NCBI GenBank assembly: GCA_014549065.1 | Contig: JACDOX010000132.1 | Coordinates: 892,747 to 956,746 of the forward strand | Direction of reading: 5' to 3' | Length of the DNA: 64,000 nucleotides | Origin: Cardinalis cardinalis | Taxonomy: Eukaryota; Chordata; Aves; Passeriformes; Cardinalidae | Part shown: piece by piece, positions 42,401-52,244 of the stretch | Position numbering within the stretch: position 1 is the stretch's first letter | How the letters are laid out: every line of letters starts with the position of its first letter | Notes under the pieces: generated by a model | What the model saw: only the letters and a program-made list of their open reading frames with translations | What the model was told of the DNA's origin: nothing | The model's database searches: none | Position numbers and translations under genes: made by a program

Positions 42401-43812
42401 AGGCATTTCTAAAGATAGTACAGATCATGATGAAATGGCAGCTTGCAAGCTGTCTGCCAAAATGACTGGAGTTAATGGTTACTGAAATAGAGGGTTGAAG
42501 GGCTGGCTTAACTAGAAAAATTGAAGACGTAGCAGCAGCATGGCTGAACACTGACACCTAGTGCCTAAATTATTTGACTGGAACGAGATAAACCTAAGTC
42601 TGTTGATAGAATTTCCATCTGTTTTAAGCTTACTGAGGGACAAGCAGGAGTNGGTATTGTGACTTAAAGTCACTCCAAGAAAATTCCAGTTAATTTTTTT
42701 GTGTTTCTAGTAAGATGAGCTGTGGTGTTGCTANACAAGCAGACCTGAGTGGTTGCTAAATCTGTCAAGTAATGACAGCAGTATGTCTCTCTTTTTTAGA
42801 ACCACCAAAGCCTGTTCCTCGACAAAGTGCGTTGCCAGCTGAAGGCCTGTTTGAAAGTCAAGATAAAACAGATCCTTTCAGTGCCTCATCTGTAAGTAGT
42901 AAAAAANCCCAACAAAACAAATAAATAAAAAGCAAAACAAACTAAAAAAAACACCCTAACACCAAAANGCCCAAATGACATNACCACAAAAAAGGCAATC
43001 AAAACCCTTTTCTTCTCCTAAATAACTGTGGTGCCTATGTTTGAGCACTAGTTTAGTTCTGGCTTTAGAGGCCNTACAACAAAAAACTTGCATCTTTGAG
43101 GCTAATATGTGATCTAACAGAGGGTACCTGTTGTAAGAAGGTTAACAAAGGTTAACAAAGCATTATTCCACTTGGCTTGGCACCACAACCAGTTGCCCAT
43201 GGTGCAAAGTTCTGTAGTATTGGNGCACTCTACAAAAGAGTATCACAATGTAGCTGCAGAAATACTTCACTTTGGTTATATATAACCCTCTTTAGAGCAG
43301 ACTGAGCTGTGTGGATTGTGAAGCTCTCTAGCTGAACAAATAAGAGGTTCCATGTTCAGGGCTCTGTAGGGGAGAAAGTGGCTTCACCAGATCACTCTAA
43401 TTGAGACAGAGCACTTAAAGCCCTCAGTGAAAGTTCTGCACCCANTACCAGAGTGCTGACTTAAGACTTCTAGCATTTGACTAAAAGATATCTCATCATG
43501 ACTCCNCTGGCTCCAAAGGAGTCCTCAGTAGCAAACAGTTTTCTGAAAAGCTCTTGCCTTGGACTAGCATAAAAGCTGACATGGCTTAGAGCCTCTTTGT
43601 TTTGTTGATGCAGTACAGTAAATGTGTGTTTAGCAGGAGCTATGAAGTATTCTTTTGAGGTGCTTGAACAGGAAATAGCTTATAGAGCCATGNAGTGTAA
43701 ATCTGGTGAAAACTGGAAATCCACTAACAGCTTATCTCTCTTTCTGTAGAAGGAATCTCAGAATCCACCTTCTGGTCCTTTTGATGATCAATTTGGCAAC
43801 CCATTTGCATAG
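33363..43812 (+). CDS. DAB2: DAB2, disabled homolog 2 clathrin adaptor (gene span, 13 coding exons)
   Basis: DAB2 is a cytoplasmic adaptor that links NPxY-bearing receptors such as LDLR-family members and megalin to clathrin and AP-2. It also modulates TGF-beta, Wnt and Ras signalling. The thirteen coding exons listed separately join without a frame error into 752 codons plus stop; human is 770. In order they encode a Lys-rich N-terminus, a PTB domain (about residues 45-184), a clathrin-box-like LVDFN (234-238), two DPF motifs (289-291, 294-296), an NPF (572-574), a Pro-rich PPKPVPRQ segment and a terminal GNPFA. All introns are GT-AG. The ATG at 33363 lies 26 nt after an AG acceptor and gives the family's usual start. 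Introns hold nothing recognised besides short A-rich tracts. C9 follows in the same orientation, as in mammals. The assignment is very secure. Confidence 0.97.
34536..34632. repeat. A-rich (CAAA/CCAAAA) simple tract before DAB2 exon 3
   Basis: Almost exclusively A and C, with repeated CAAA and CCAAAAA words, the tract ends 17 nt before the exon 3 acceptor. Similar tracts are at 42899-43006, 54187-54271 and, on the other strand, 46615-46712. Confidence 0.85.
34650..34789 (+). CDS. DAB2: DAB2 exon 3 (residues 32-78, start of PTB domain)
   Basis: This 140-nt exon lies between a CTCCAG acceptor and an AAG|GTAAGG donor. It encodes the GPEKTDE linker and the first strand of the PTB domain (RFKGDGVKYKAKLIG), ending in MMKLK. 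The sequence is nearly identical to mammalian DAB2. An A-rich simple tract stands immediately upstream of the polypyrimidine tract. Confidence 0.97.
35409..35507 (+). CDS. DAB2: DAB2 exon 4 (residues 79-111, PTB domain)
   Basis: This 99-nt phase 0-0 exon encodes GMAAAARSQGQHKQK followed by the strand SVNISLSGIKIIDEKTG of the PTB fold. The acceptor is TTTAG and the donor GGG|GTAAGA. Confidence 0.97.
35812..35943 (+). CDS. DAB2: DAB2 exon 5 (residues 112-155, PTB domain)
   Basis: This 132-nt phase 0-0 exon holds the most conserved part of the PTB domain, including HPVNKISFIARDVTDNRAFG and the strand with QHQFFAIKT. This region forms much of the NPxY peptide groove in the family. Confidence 0.97.
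37930..38013 (+). CDS. DAB2: DAB2 exon 6 (residues 156-183, PTB C-terminal helix)
   Basis: This 84-nt phase 0-0 exon encodes the long C-terminal helix of the PTB domain (LKDLFQLIYNMK) and runs into a charged Lys/Glu tail. The donor is AAG|GTGAGT. Confidence 0.96.
38252..38272 (+). CDS. DAB2: DAB2 exon 7, 21-nt microexon (residues 184-190)
   Basis: The exon is preceded by a strong T-rich tract and TTTAG, and followed by GAG|GTAGGT. It encodes SEVSKTE in phase 0-0. Joined to the next exon it gives SEVSKTENDGEEL, which aligns with the mammalian segment EEASKAVENGSEAL directly after the PTB domain. Without it that conserved stretch would be missing. Because both sides are in phase, it could be an optional cassette. 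Confidence 0.75.
38545..38592 (+). CDS. DAB2: DAB2 exon 8 (residues 191-206)
   Basis: This 48-nt phase 0-0 exon (acceptor TTACAG, donor CCG|GTAGGT) encodes a short acidic linker ending in DKMKP. It replaces a slightly longer linker in mammals. Confidence 0.85.
38770..38832 (+). CDS. DAB2: DAB2 exon 9 (residues 207-227)
   Basis: This 63-nt phase 0-0 exon encodes GVDQMDLFGDMSTPPDMSSPT, almost as in mammals. The acceptor is a less usual TTTCAAG. The donor is ACA|GTAAGT. Confidence 0.95.
39627..40256 (+). CDS. DAB2: DAB2 exon 10 (residues 228-437), endocytic motif exon
   Basis: This 630-nt phase 0-0 exon starts with EAKEILLVDFN. It carries a clathrin-box-like LVDFN (234-238) and the paired AP-2-binding DPF motifs in NPDPFSDDPF. 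It ends with the conserved STKPGRGRRSVK. It corresponds to the mammalian exon of about 654 nt whose skipping yields the short p67/p59 isoform that lacks clathrin and AP-2 binding. The symmetric phase means the same skip would stay in frame here. Two NPF motifs that I recall in the human exon read DLF and NLF here. Confidence 0.96.
41087..41234 (+). CDS. DAB2: DAB2 exon 11 (residues 438-486 plus one base)
   Basis: This 148-nt exon (acceptor TCCTAG, donor CTAG|GTTAGT) is phase 0 in and phase 1 out. It encodes AASDDLFSSDFFVPS and the NPLDLFKKS segment, matching the region after GRGRR in the mammalian protein. Confidence 0.94.
41833..42477 (+). CDS. DAB2: DAB2 exon 12 (residues 487-701), NPF and myosin-VI region
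   Basis: This 645-nt exon begins in phase 1 after CCCCCAG. It is rich in Pro, Ser, Gln and Thr, with one NPF (572-574). It includes the highly conserved ALDPLGDKEMKDVKEMF block, and then the region that in mammals binds myosin VI. In that region the usual SYF reads SYC (670-672). The in-frame exit requires a weak donor, AATG|GTTACT. Reading on into the intron gives two codons and then a stop. One N at 41948 is at a Pro third position. Confidence 0.9.
42800..42891 (+). CDS. DAB2: DAB2 exon 13 (residues 702-732), proline-rich segment
   Basis: This 92-nt exon enters in phase 1 after a strong CTTTTTTAG acceptor and exits in phase 0 at TCT|GTAAGT. It encodes EPPKPVPRQ, an SH3-ligand type motif that also fits PxxxPR, followed by a further DPF in KTDPFS. 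Confidence 0.93.
42899..43006. repeat. A-rich (CAAA-type) simple tract after DAB2 exon 13
   Basis: This low-complexity A/C stretch begins 8 nt after the exon 13 donor and contains three ambiguous bases. It is of the same type as the tract before exon 3. Confidence 0.8.
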
Positions 43813-43817
43813 ATCAG
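43750..43817 (+). CDS. DAB2: DAB2 exon 14 (residues 733-752 and stop)
   Basis: The exon encodes KESQNPPSGPFDDQFGNPFA and a TAG stop at 43810-43812. The terminal GNPFA is the EH-domain ligand conserved at the end of mammalian DAB2. A GTAAGT donor follows only 5 nt after the stop, so the 3' UTR is interrupted by a 752-nt intron. Confidence 0.95.
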
Positions 43818-44569
43818 GTAAGTCTTCCTATCTATGGAAGCCAACCTACTTCATCCTCTGAAGTTTATTGAGGAAATGTTTGGCAAAGACAGATCCAAAA
43901 ACTGCAGTAGCTTCACACTAATGGTCCCTGAAATATGGCAAACAGTGCTTGGAGGAACTTCTGTTAGAGTACCGCTATCAGATTTGTACANAGCTGTGCT
44001 CTGTCTAGGCCTAGCCAGCCTCACTTTGTTAGAAATAAAGACTTTATTCTTCCANGGATTTAAATCCCAAGCCCACAATAGATCTAGATTTCCTTTCCTT
44101 GAGGAAAATTAATGACTATATACATGCTGCAGAACTCAGAGGAGCTGACTTTAATACTTTCAGATATCTGTGGGGAATGTTAGCAAAGAGTGCCCTTTAT
44201 ACAGCATACAGCTTTCTGAAGTTTAATCACCTCAACAATGGCAGTTTTGGACTCTGGGTAAATTCGAATAAAACTAGAGTAAGGCTACTAGACTCTTACT
44301 CTGATTTTTAATCAAAAGCTNTTACAAGCACTTTTGTTGCTAGAAACTAATGTAATTTGAAGTTTCATACCATTGACTGAAGAGCATGATCTACTGATCC
44401 AGCAAATCTTCTGCCATACCTTTCAGTCTTCCCCTGAAATACTGCCTAGCTTCTGACAGAAGAACAAGTGTTGATATTTATNGCTTTAGGTTTGTTCTCA
44501 GTAGCCCTGTTTAAGCAATAAAGCACAACTCATAACAATCCTAACACTAATTCCTTTCCATCATACTAG

Positions 44570-46015
44570 GTGTAACCAGAAAAGGACAAATGGAATAACT
44601 GGACCTCTTCTCAACGTGATTTTTCTATGTGTTTCACTTTGCTGTCTGCTATTCTTGCTGATGTTTCATGATGTCTGCAGTCTAAACTATATCCAGGTGG
44701 ATTGAAGCATGGACCCTCAAAGAACATGCTGTGAAGACAATAATTCAGGGCAAAGCAAATGGGGATATTGACTCACGCTGAAAACCCAAATTCAAATTGG
44801 TGGATGTTACCTTTACTTTGGTTCTTTGCACTCCTTTACAGAGAGGTTGGCAGCACTGAGTAAGGTGTCTTGCACCACTTCCCTTTACATAGCACTTACT
44901 GTCCCAAAATAGAGGAGCTTAATGTTCCTAGGGGAGAGATGTTGCCTTTGCATAAGGGTGTAGAATTAGTAGCTGAAACTCCACAACTTAAACAACTAGG
45001 TCAGTTGCCCATGATGACAGCAGCAGCCAGTTGTAAAGTAAAGGGGATGCTACGGAGTTCTAATTGGTGACCACACAGATTACTTGGTCTCTTAGCCGCA
45101 AAAATGTAACTATGTGTAGAGGAAAATAATCTAATACTGGTCTATTTAACTAAAAGTAAAAGCATCATTCCACCATATAAATGTGTCATTAAGGGACTGC
45201 GGAGTCTGTGACAGCACTGCTGAAGCCCTGAGTACTAGAGGCCTACACTGTAAGCTGAAACACTTCTTGCAGAACATTTAGGTAGCTGTGGACACTAACT
45301 GTTGTCTTGGTGCTAATATGGCAGTTTTCAGGGAGGGAAAACTACTAGGATTACTTTCCTGTCAAGGTGGCTTGGCAAACAAATGAAACAAGCAGGTAGG
45401 GTTCTTGCTTATATCTCTGTGAATCCCTGATGTGCTCAGTTTGATTTGTCACTTGGTGTACTGGGGTATGTTTCCAGCACGCTAGAAAACAAAAACACCA
45501 AAAAGGCTTCANTCCATGCCTAGGCTCTGGGTGAACAGATGCACCACCCCTGTGCCATTAATGTGAGGTAAAAAAATCATCTCTTGGAAAGCTTGCCTTT
45601 TCTCAAGAGCCTCTTTACTAACAGGTTTTGGAACCAGTTACAACTGCCTGTGACAGCTACATTCTTGGCCAGTGGTGATGACTGATGTGTCAGAAGTTTT
45701 TCTGTTAATGTTAAGTACAAACTTGAAATGTTATTGTTAAATCAAATGCCTAAGCCATTGCTAAACTGGAGAGCTAAGAAAGTCAACTTGAATACCGCCT
45801 TAGTACCCAATTCAGCCAGTCATGCAATTAGTCTTGTATACAAACTTCTCTTGCACTTTCTGTAATGCAAAAATGTTTTTAAAAATTAAAAAAAAATCAT
45901 GAATTTAAGTATTTGTCTCAAACTGGAAATGTAGAAACATATTGATGTTACACTGTTATGTAAAACTGTAGTACCTGTTACTTAATGGCATTAAAAAGAA
46001 GCAACTCTTCATACC
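44570..46015 (+). other. DAB2: DAB2 exon 15, 3' UTR
   Basis: A TACTAG acceptor at 44569 pairs with the donor after the stop codon. The exon then runs without splice sites into AT-rich sequence with poly(A) signals. Its end at about 46015 is inferred from the ATTAAA at 45990. The last junction is 5 nt after the stop, too close to trigger nonsense-mediated decay. Confidence 0.7.
45990..45995 (+). terminator. DAB2: DAB2 polyadenylation signal ATTAAA
   Basis: The variant signal ATTAAA is followed 35-75 nt later by GT-rich sequence (GTGTGGCTGTTAATTCTGTC), the usual arrangement. Another ATTAAA at 45885-45890 and an AATAAA near 46464 are alternatives. Confidence 0.55.
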
Positions 46016-48490
46016 AAATGAACATCAGTGTGGCTGTTAATTCTGTCCTCTGTAACTGTCTTGTGGTCTAGTTGACATTAGAAGTTCAAAGCCTGTTGAG
46101 AATCATTCCTTGCAGATTCTGTAGCTGTATGATGGCAAAGTGCCTTTCCGTAACTTCTTGCATAGGACCTGTTCAACAAATGCTGTGCCATATTAAAACA
46201 TAAAAATCTCCAACTGATTTAGTAAAAACTGTCACTAGAACTTTGGCTGCTCAGCCTGAGCTTGTTGCTGCTAAAGATGCTTTCTTGCTTCTTTCTGCAG
46301 GGAGCTAAGTACTTAAATTGCATTGCACTCAGAAGTTTCAATAATTCAGCTTGTATATTCCAGCTTTGCAGGAGATCTAAACTGATGCTGGGAAATCTCA
46401 CTTAGAACATCTTGTGTTCAGAAGAAATTATATACTCCTTTAAGAGAGATAGATTAAAAAAATAATAAATCCATTAGCAAGCTGCTGTTTTAGACTTTTC
46501 TTATTTCTAATATTGTTTGATGGTTAAGGGGTTAAAAACAACTCATTGCAAGGGATTTGTTATCCAACTTGAAATATAGGTCTTAAGAGGGTTTACAGAA
46601 TCACAATGGGGCTTTTCTGGGTGTTTTTTGGTTTGGTTTTGGGCGGTTTTGGTTGGTTGGTTGGCTTTTTTCAGTTTGTGGTTTTGTTTGTTGTCTTTTG
46701 CTTTTTTATCTTCTTGACTGCATGGCAATATATAATTTAGTATTAAAAATAAAAGGACAGTTGACTGCCTTAATGCCAATATGAAGGAAGATGTTTACCA
46801 ANATTTGAGTTAAGGATTTAAAATCACTGCTGTCCAGATTTTGAAATGGCCAGCAGGATGCTGTGCATCCGGCTCACCAGNACCTCCTACAATCTGGCCA
46901 AAGATGCTTGCTGGTCTGGTAGCTAACTTTGAATAGCTGCTTACTCTGAGTCTCTGTCCTAAAGAACCATGAACTGTGATAGCAGTTGTGATGAAACAAC
47001 ACAAATNACATGTGTCTGTGTTTTACATTCTTGCCTAACAAATGAGTTTATTGTAACTGGACTCATCAAGATGGACTGAGGCTGCAGCAGATGAAGATTT
47101 CCTTAAGTGAAATAATCCAAATCAAGGCTTGATCGGGGGGGAAATTTGCCTGCCTTACTTTATACACTTCCCTCACCCTGCCACAAAAAGCAGGGAATAG
47201 AGAAAAATAAAACTGTTTCTATTGTAGTTTTCAATTACCCATGGTAATTTTGAAAACCTTTACCTCTGATTATTATTTAAGATTGTATCCAAATATGTAA
47301 TTCTTAACAGCTAAACAGAAGGTTATTTATGGGTGACTTGTGACTGTGTCCAACACATGATGTCTTAAATCTGGATTACAGCAAACCACTGAAAAGGAAT
47401 GCTCTTCTAAAGAGCTGGCTTGTGGTTTGGTTTTTTGTGACAGAGTGAAAGCTAAGAGAGTTTTAGTCTCATTCAAATCCACAGACACAAAGATAATGTG
47501 TTGTTCTTTTATATTGGCTGGGGAAGGAACAAAAGAAGAATCTTGGGACTTCAGTCCTGCAGTACTCCAAATGAGGATTCCTAAGCTGTTATGCACTGAA
47601 CTTGCTCTTGTAAACAGCTCTGCTTTAGGAACTATTTGTTCTTTACATGAGTCACAGTTACAACAACTTTTTCACTAGGCAGTTAATGGTTNTCTTAATT
47701 CAATACATAATGTCTTTCCTATATTCAAAAGGTACTGTTAAACAAAATTGGTTTATTTTTAACCTTGCAAGTGCTTCACAGTATTTCCCCATTCAGGGAA
47801 AAAGTGGNATTTTCTGAAAAGTGGACTTTGGAGCACTTACAGTAAGGCAGTTTTGGGCAGTTACTGGCATTCTTCAGTACACACTGCTTTTTGTTTGTTC
47901 TCTTGGTAATAAATAACTAAGGGAACAAATAAATAAATTACAAATTCAGTCACAATAATTCCATTCTGCTCACCTACAAAATGAGATCCATGCATGTTAT
48001 TCTGCAGCTTATAGCCATAGTATGCAATGTAGAGACAGTTGCCTCAATTTGGCAGGAAAGCAGAAGGTAAGTGTTCCTTTTCTTCTGCAGCTGTCTCCAC
48101 TTTTTTGTTTCTCTGACATAAACATCCAGTGTGGATATTTTTAATATGGTACCTTGCTCAGATATCCTATGAAAAAAGCTCTGCTTCTTGCTGTATTTTG
48201 AGGAGTCAGATAACAATGATTTATCTCTTTATTTTGGATATATGNGACACAATAAAGGTGCCTGTTGAAGCAGTTGAAGGCATATTTTTGCAGGCAAGTA
48301 AAGCTCAGGTACCTTTTTTCTGTTGCATGCTGTGTGAAAATACCTAATCTCAATCTATTTCTTAGTGAAGCTGAACAATTTTGTGCTGACAGTGCTTCTC
48401 TTGATATTTAAAGTCTCCNAGACTGCCTATTTCTAATCCCTGGAAGTACAGCCTTTGTGGTTTCACTGCAAGTATCACTAGGAGGAGAAC
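46016..48490. other. DAB2-C9 intergenic interval, first part
   Basis: No exon or RNA gene is seen. A T/G-rich simple tract lies at 46615-46712. The short frame at 48129-48347 is not supported as a gene. Confidence 0.55.
46615..46712. repeat. T/G-rich simple tract (GGTT/GTTT words)
   Basis: The tract is made almost only of G and T with GGTTTT and GGTTGG words. It is the reverse-strand counterpart of the CCAAAA tracts elsewhere in the window. It lies about 0.6 kb past the DAB2 poly(A) signal. Confidence 0.8.
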
Positions 48491-48960
48491 TGTTGCCCCA
48501 AGCCCACAGCTGGGTAATAATTAGCATTGACTCCATGATTGCAGAAGGCTGATCAATTGCTTTATTCTACTATATTATATTATACCTGTTAAGAAGCTTG
48601 TGTCCCTTACAGACAGTCCAATACAGCTTTGACCTAATTGNTCAATCCCTCAAAACACCATCCAGTGTCCAGTTAACAAATCACCCTTTGATAAACAAAT
48701 CTCCATAACACATTCCACATATGCACAACAACAGGTGCAGCAAGTGGAGACAAGAATTGTTACTCATTCTTTCCTCTGATCTTCTCAGAGCCTGCCCCAG
48801 GAAAACGCTTGGGCAAGTAGTCTGTTCCCCTCTGCGGCCAGAGAGCTGCTGCCAGAGAGAAGGAAGGCTTGGTCCCTACCAAATAGTCATGTGAAAAAAA
48901 CTGAAGAGCTGCTCCACCAGAAATTTGTCATTCGCAAGAATGGTCAAAACTAAGTGATGA
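48491..48960 (-). mobile_element. Endogenous-retrovirus LTR remnant, passerine-like
   Basis: On the + strand the segment starts with TGTTGCCCC. Read on the - strand it shows an AATAAA signal in the GAATAAAGCAATTGATCAG context, upstream of a segment ending GGGGCAACA, as expected for the R-U5 end of an LTR. The overall wording resembles LTRs common in songbird genomes, recalled from memory. The 5' end is uncertain and might reach about 49055. No internal retroviral genes and no clear target duplication are visible, so it is a solo or truncated LTR. Confidence 0.55.
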
Positions 48961-49056
48961 AAAAATGTGAGCCTTATAATTGATACATGTTGAAGCAAGC
49001 CCAGAGGAAGCCACNATGTTAATTAGTAGACTGAAGCACCTCCCCTACAGCAACAA

Positions 49057-49390
49057 CTGAGAAAGTTGGGGCTGTTCAGCCTGGAGAAGAGAAGGTTGTG
49101 TGGAGACCTTATATTCCTCAGACCTTCCAGTATCTGAAGGTGCCTACAGGGTACCTGGAGTGATGGGAACTACAGTGATGGGATGAGGGGTAATGGGTGC
49201 ACTCTAAATGAGGGGCAATTATAGTTAGATATTAGGAAGGAGTTCTTTACTGTAGGCATGGTGAGANACTGGAACAGGTTGCCCAGGGCAGTGTTCAAAT
49301 CCAGGCTGGGTGAGACTTTGAGCAACCTGGTCTAGTAGGAGGTGTCCCCGCACACAGCAGGAAGGTGNGGACAAGATGATCTTGAGGGTC
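49057..49390 (+). mobile_element. CR1 retroposon fragment, 3' region, + strand
   Basis: The fragment has the typical avian CR1 3' wording: GGGGCTGTTCAGCCTGGAGAAGAG, then TTAGATATTAGGAAG, CTGGAACAGGTTGCCCAG and GAGCAACCTGGTCTAGT, in the right order. It is 5'-truncated, as usual for CR1, and diverged. It stops before the ATTCTATG tail, where the oppositely oriented copy begins. Confidence 0.9.
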
Positions 49391-49427
49391 ACCACTGCTC
49401 TGGATGCAGCCCAGGACAAGTTTGGCT

Positions 49428-50464
49428 GTATCCACAACTCCTCTGGGGAAGCTGTGCTAATGCCTCACTACCCTCACAACAGAAAACTTCCTCTTAATAT
49501 CTAATCTAAACCTACTCTCTTTTAATCTGTTTCTCCTTATCCAGTTACTCCATGTTCTTGTAAAAAGGCCCTCTTCATCTTTCTTGTATGCTCCCTTCAG
49601 ATGTGGGACNGCTGCAGTGAGGTCACTCGTATGCTGCCTCTTTTCCATGTTGAACAATCCCAATTCTCTCACCCCTTCCTCACAGGAGAGGTGCTCCANG
49701 CCCTGATCATCTCAGTGGCTTCCCCTGGACTCTCTGACAGGTCCATGTCTTTCCTGTTCAGAGGACTCCAGCTCTGGATGCAGTGCTCCAGGTGGGTCTC
49801 AGCAGAGCAGAGCAGAGGGGCAGAATCCCCTCCCTGCCCTGCTGCCCACGGGGCTCTGGATGCAGCCCAGGACANGTTTGGCTCTCTGGGCTGTGAGTGC
49901 CATGGCTGGGCCATGTGCAGCNTCTCACCCACAGCACCCCCNAGCCCTTCTGGGCAGGGCTNCTCTGGGGCTGTTCATGCCCAGCCTGTGCTGATATCAG
50001 GGGTTGTTCCTACCCAGCTGCAGCACCAGCACTTGGTCTTGTTAAATCTCATCAGATTCCCAAGGGGCACTTCTCAAGCTTCTCCAGGTGCCTCTGGATG
50101 GTGTCTCATCCTTTAGAAGTGTCACCAGCACCATTCAGCTTGGTGATTTGCTGAGGATGCACTCGATTCCTTTGTCTGTGTCATTATTGAAGATATCAAA
50201 TAACACTCACCATATGGATCCCAAGGGACACCACTTGTCACAGATGTCCCTGGGACTCCAAGCTATTGACCACTAACCTCTGGATATTACCCTAAAACCA
50301 CTTTCTCATCCATCTATCAGTATGGAATTGGATCCATCTCTCTCCAATTTGGAGAGAAGGATGTTGTGAGGGACCATGTCAAAGGCTGTACAGAAGTCCA
50401 CATAAATGACATCTGCAGCCCTTCTCTTGTCCACTGATGGAGGCATTCCACCATAGAAGGCCAG
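49428..50464 (-). mobile_element. CR1 retroposon fragment, - strand, about 1 kb
   Basis: Antisense CR1 wording is continuous: TCCACAACTCCTCTGGGGAA, CTTCCTCTTAATATCTAATC, GAACAATCCCAATTCTCTCA, GAGAGGTGCTCCA, GATGCAGTGCTCCAGGTGGG, and later TCCAATTTGGAGAGAAGGATGT and GTCAAAGGCTGTACAGAAGTCC. It therefore covers the 3' UTR and the end of the reverse-transcriptase ORF region on the - strand. The terminal 3' repeat is missing. Open frames here (for example 49601-50116 +) are by-products. Diverged and non-functional. Confidence 0.92.
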
Positions 50465-52244
50465 CATTTGCTCCTTATGTTTTGATGGTTATTTTTATTT
50501 TATATTCAGATTCAATTAAAGCACAGGTTTAGCATGCTGAGTTAGAAATGGTCCAGATAGAAGATTTGATTATTAGAGAGAATCCATAGCAGGCAACATT
50601 GGCCAGCAGCTTGGCTCCCCAGCATACCCANGGCTATGCAGTTTGAAGATGGTGCTGGCAATTACTGTTGCCAAAGTTATGCTCTCATGGGATGCTATCA
50701 TGTCTTCAAATTCACGAGAGATGTGCCTTATTTCTTAGTGAGNGATAATTATCAAATCAAGACTATTTTGAGTCATTCCTTTTGTAACTGATGAAGTCAG
50801 CAGTGAAGTCTCTTCTGAAGCATGACTCAATAACAAATCATGAGAGCAGTGTGGCCTGCGGGTGTTTAGAGTGTACTGTGCAATCCAAGACAAGGTGCAA
50901 ACTGTTCTGTGTACTGATTGTGAAATAGCTTTTGCTTTCCAAAGAGTACTCTTCTGTCCCTCAAACCTCTCAATAAAGAATAGCAGAATAGGTATTTCGA
51001 TTTCCATGCCCACCCCTGAAGTTTGTGCTCTTAACTGTAAGCTTCAGTGATGTTCTTCAGTAGCTGAAATGTTTTTACCTCCTCTCCTATTTAAATTGTG
51101 TGACTTAGCATCTGTTTCAATGTGGTTTTCCAGTAACACCTTTTCTTCAAATTTAATGTGGAGGTGACAAGTTNGCAAATTTTTGCAGTATCTTGATTCT
51201 TTTAAACAATGTTGTTGAATATATGTCCCTTTGATTTCCCAGATAATAGTGGATGCATTAGTGATGTTTCAGAGTTTATGAATCATTTGCAATGAGAATT
51301 TTCTGGTATTTTTTATTTTTGTTTATCTAACCTCAAGTAAATTCAAAACCCTAAAGCTAAATCTGCCGCAAATCATGTGAACCTCATACACTCTGCTGGA
51401 GAAGGCCCATAGGTGTGTGCACAATATTCAATGAATATTTTTGTTAAAGTTGCTAAATTGTGATTATTATTAATTGCTAATTTGGATTATAAAATTATAG
51501 TATCACTTATGTTGGGAAAGGATCTTTAATTATGTGAAAAAATACTGCTACGTGATAGTCAGTCAGAGACTACCATCAGTTCTAGTTTGCAGACAGCTGA
51601 TGGCAAGGCTTCCGTTTGCATTGGAGACTTCAACTCAGTCTTTTCTGCCCATGATTTTTACTGTAGACTCTAAATAATGCCTAACAACAACCTCTGGGAA
51701 AATCTTTAGGATGTGAAGTAGCTAGACTTTGATTGGTTTTTTAGGCACACGGCTGCTTTCCATGATTAATCNTTATTGCCTGTAAGGGTTTTTTGGCTCT
51801 ATTTTTTCAGCAATAATGTAACAGTTCAGAAATATATTTCAATGTAAATTTGTCTAACATCAGAATACTTGGTAATTGCTAGGAATAAGATAACTATCTG
51901 CTTCCAGACACCCCATCAGATGTGTCAATGAATCCTATAGGTCTAGCATCTAAGGTTTCTCACTCCTACTGGCTTTAAGGACAACCTGTCAGTCTTCAAC
52001 CCAAGATGCCAGAATAGATATTGTTACTCAGAGGTTTTCAGTCCTCCATCAGTAAGATGGAAAGGCATCCTGGAGATATCTCATGCTGAGTGGTGGGAAA
52101 TACATGGAAAATTGTACCGGAACTTTTTAAGAAGTACTTGCTTAGTATGGGATAAATGTAAGATGACCTATTTANTGATGGAAGAGTTGGTTTTGAAGAG
52201 GCTAGGAGCTACATCAAATTACAAATACAACACAGCTTTCCAGA
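50465..52244. other. DAB2-C9 intergenic interval, middle part
   Basis: This is AT-rich unique sequence without a recognisable exon, RNA or repeat. It could contain the C9 promoter or signal-peptide exon, but no ATG-hydrophobic-donor combination convinced me. Confidence 0.45.

Noticed and set aside
48164..48205. ATG followed by KKALLLAV, resembling the start of a signal peptide for C9
   Set aside because: The frame stops after ten codons and has no GT donor in the needed phase.
49601..50116. 171-codon open frame
   Set aside because: It lies on the antisense strand of a CR1 fragment and is a by-product of that repeat.
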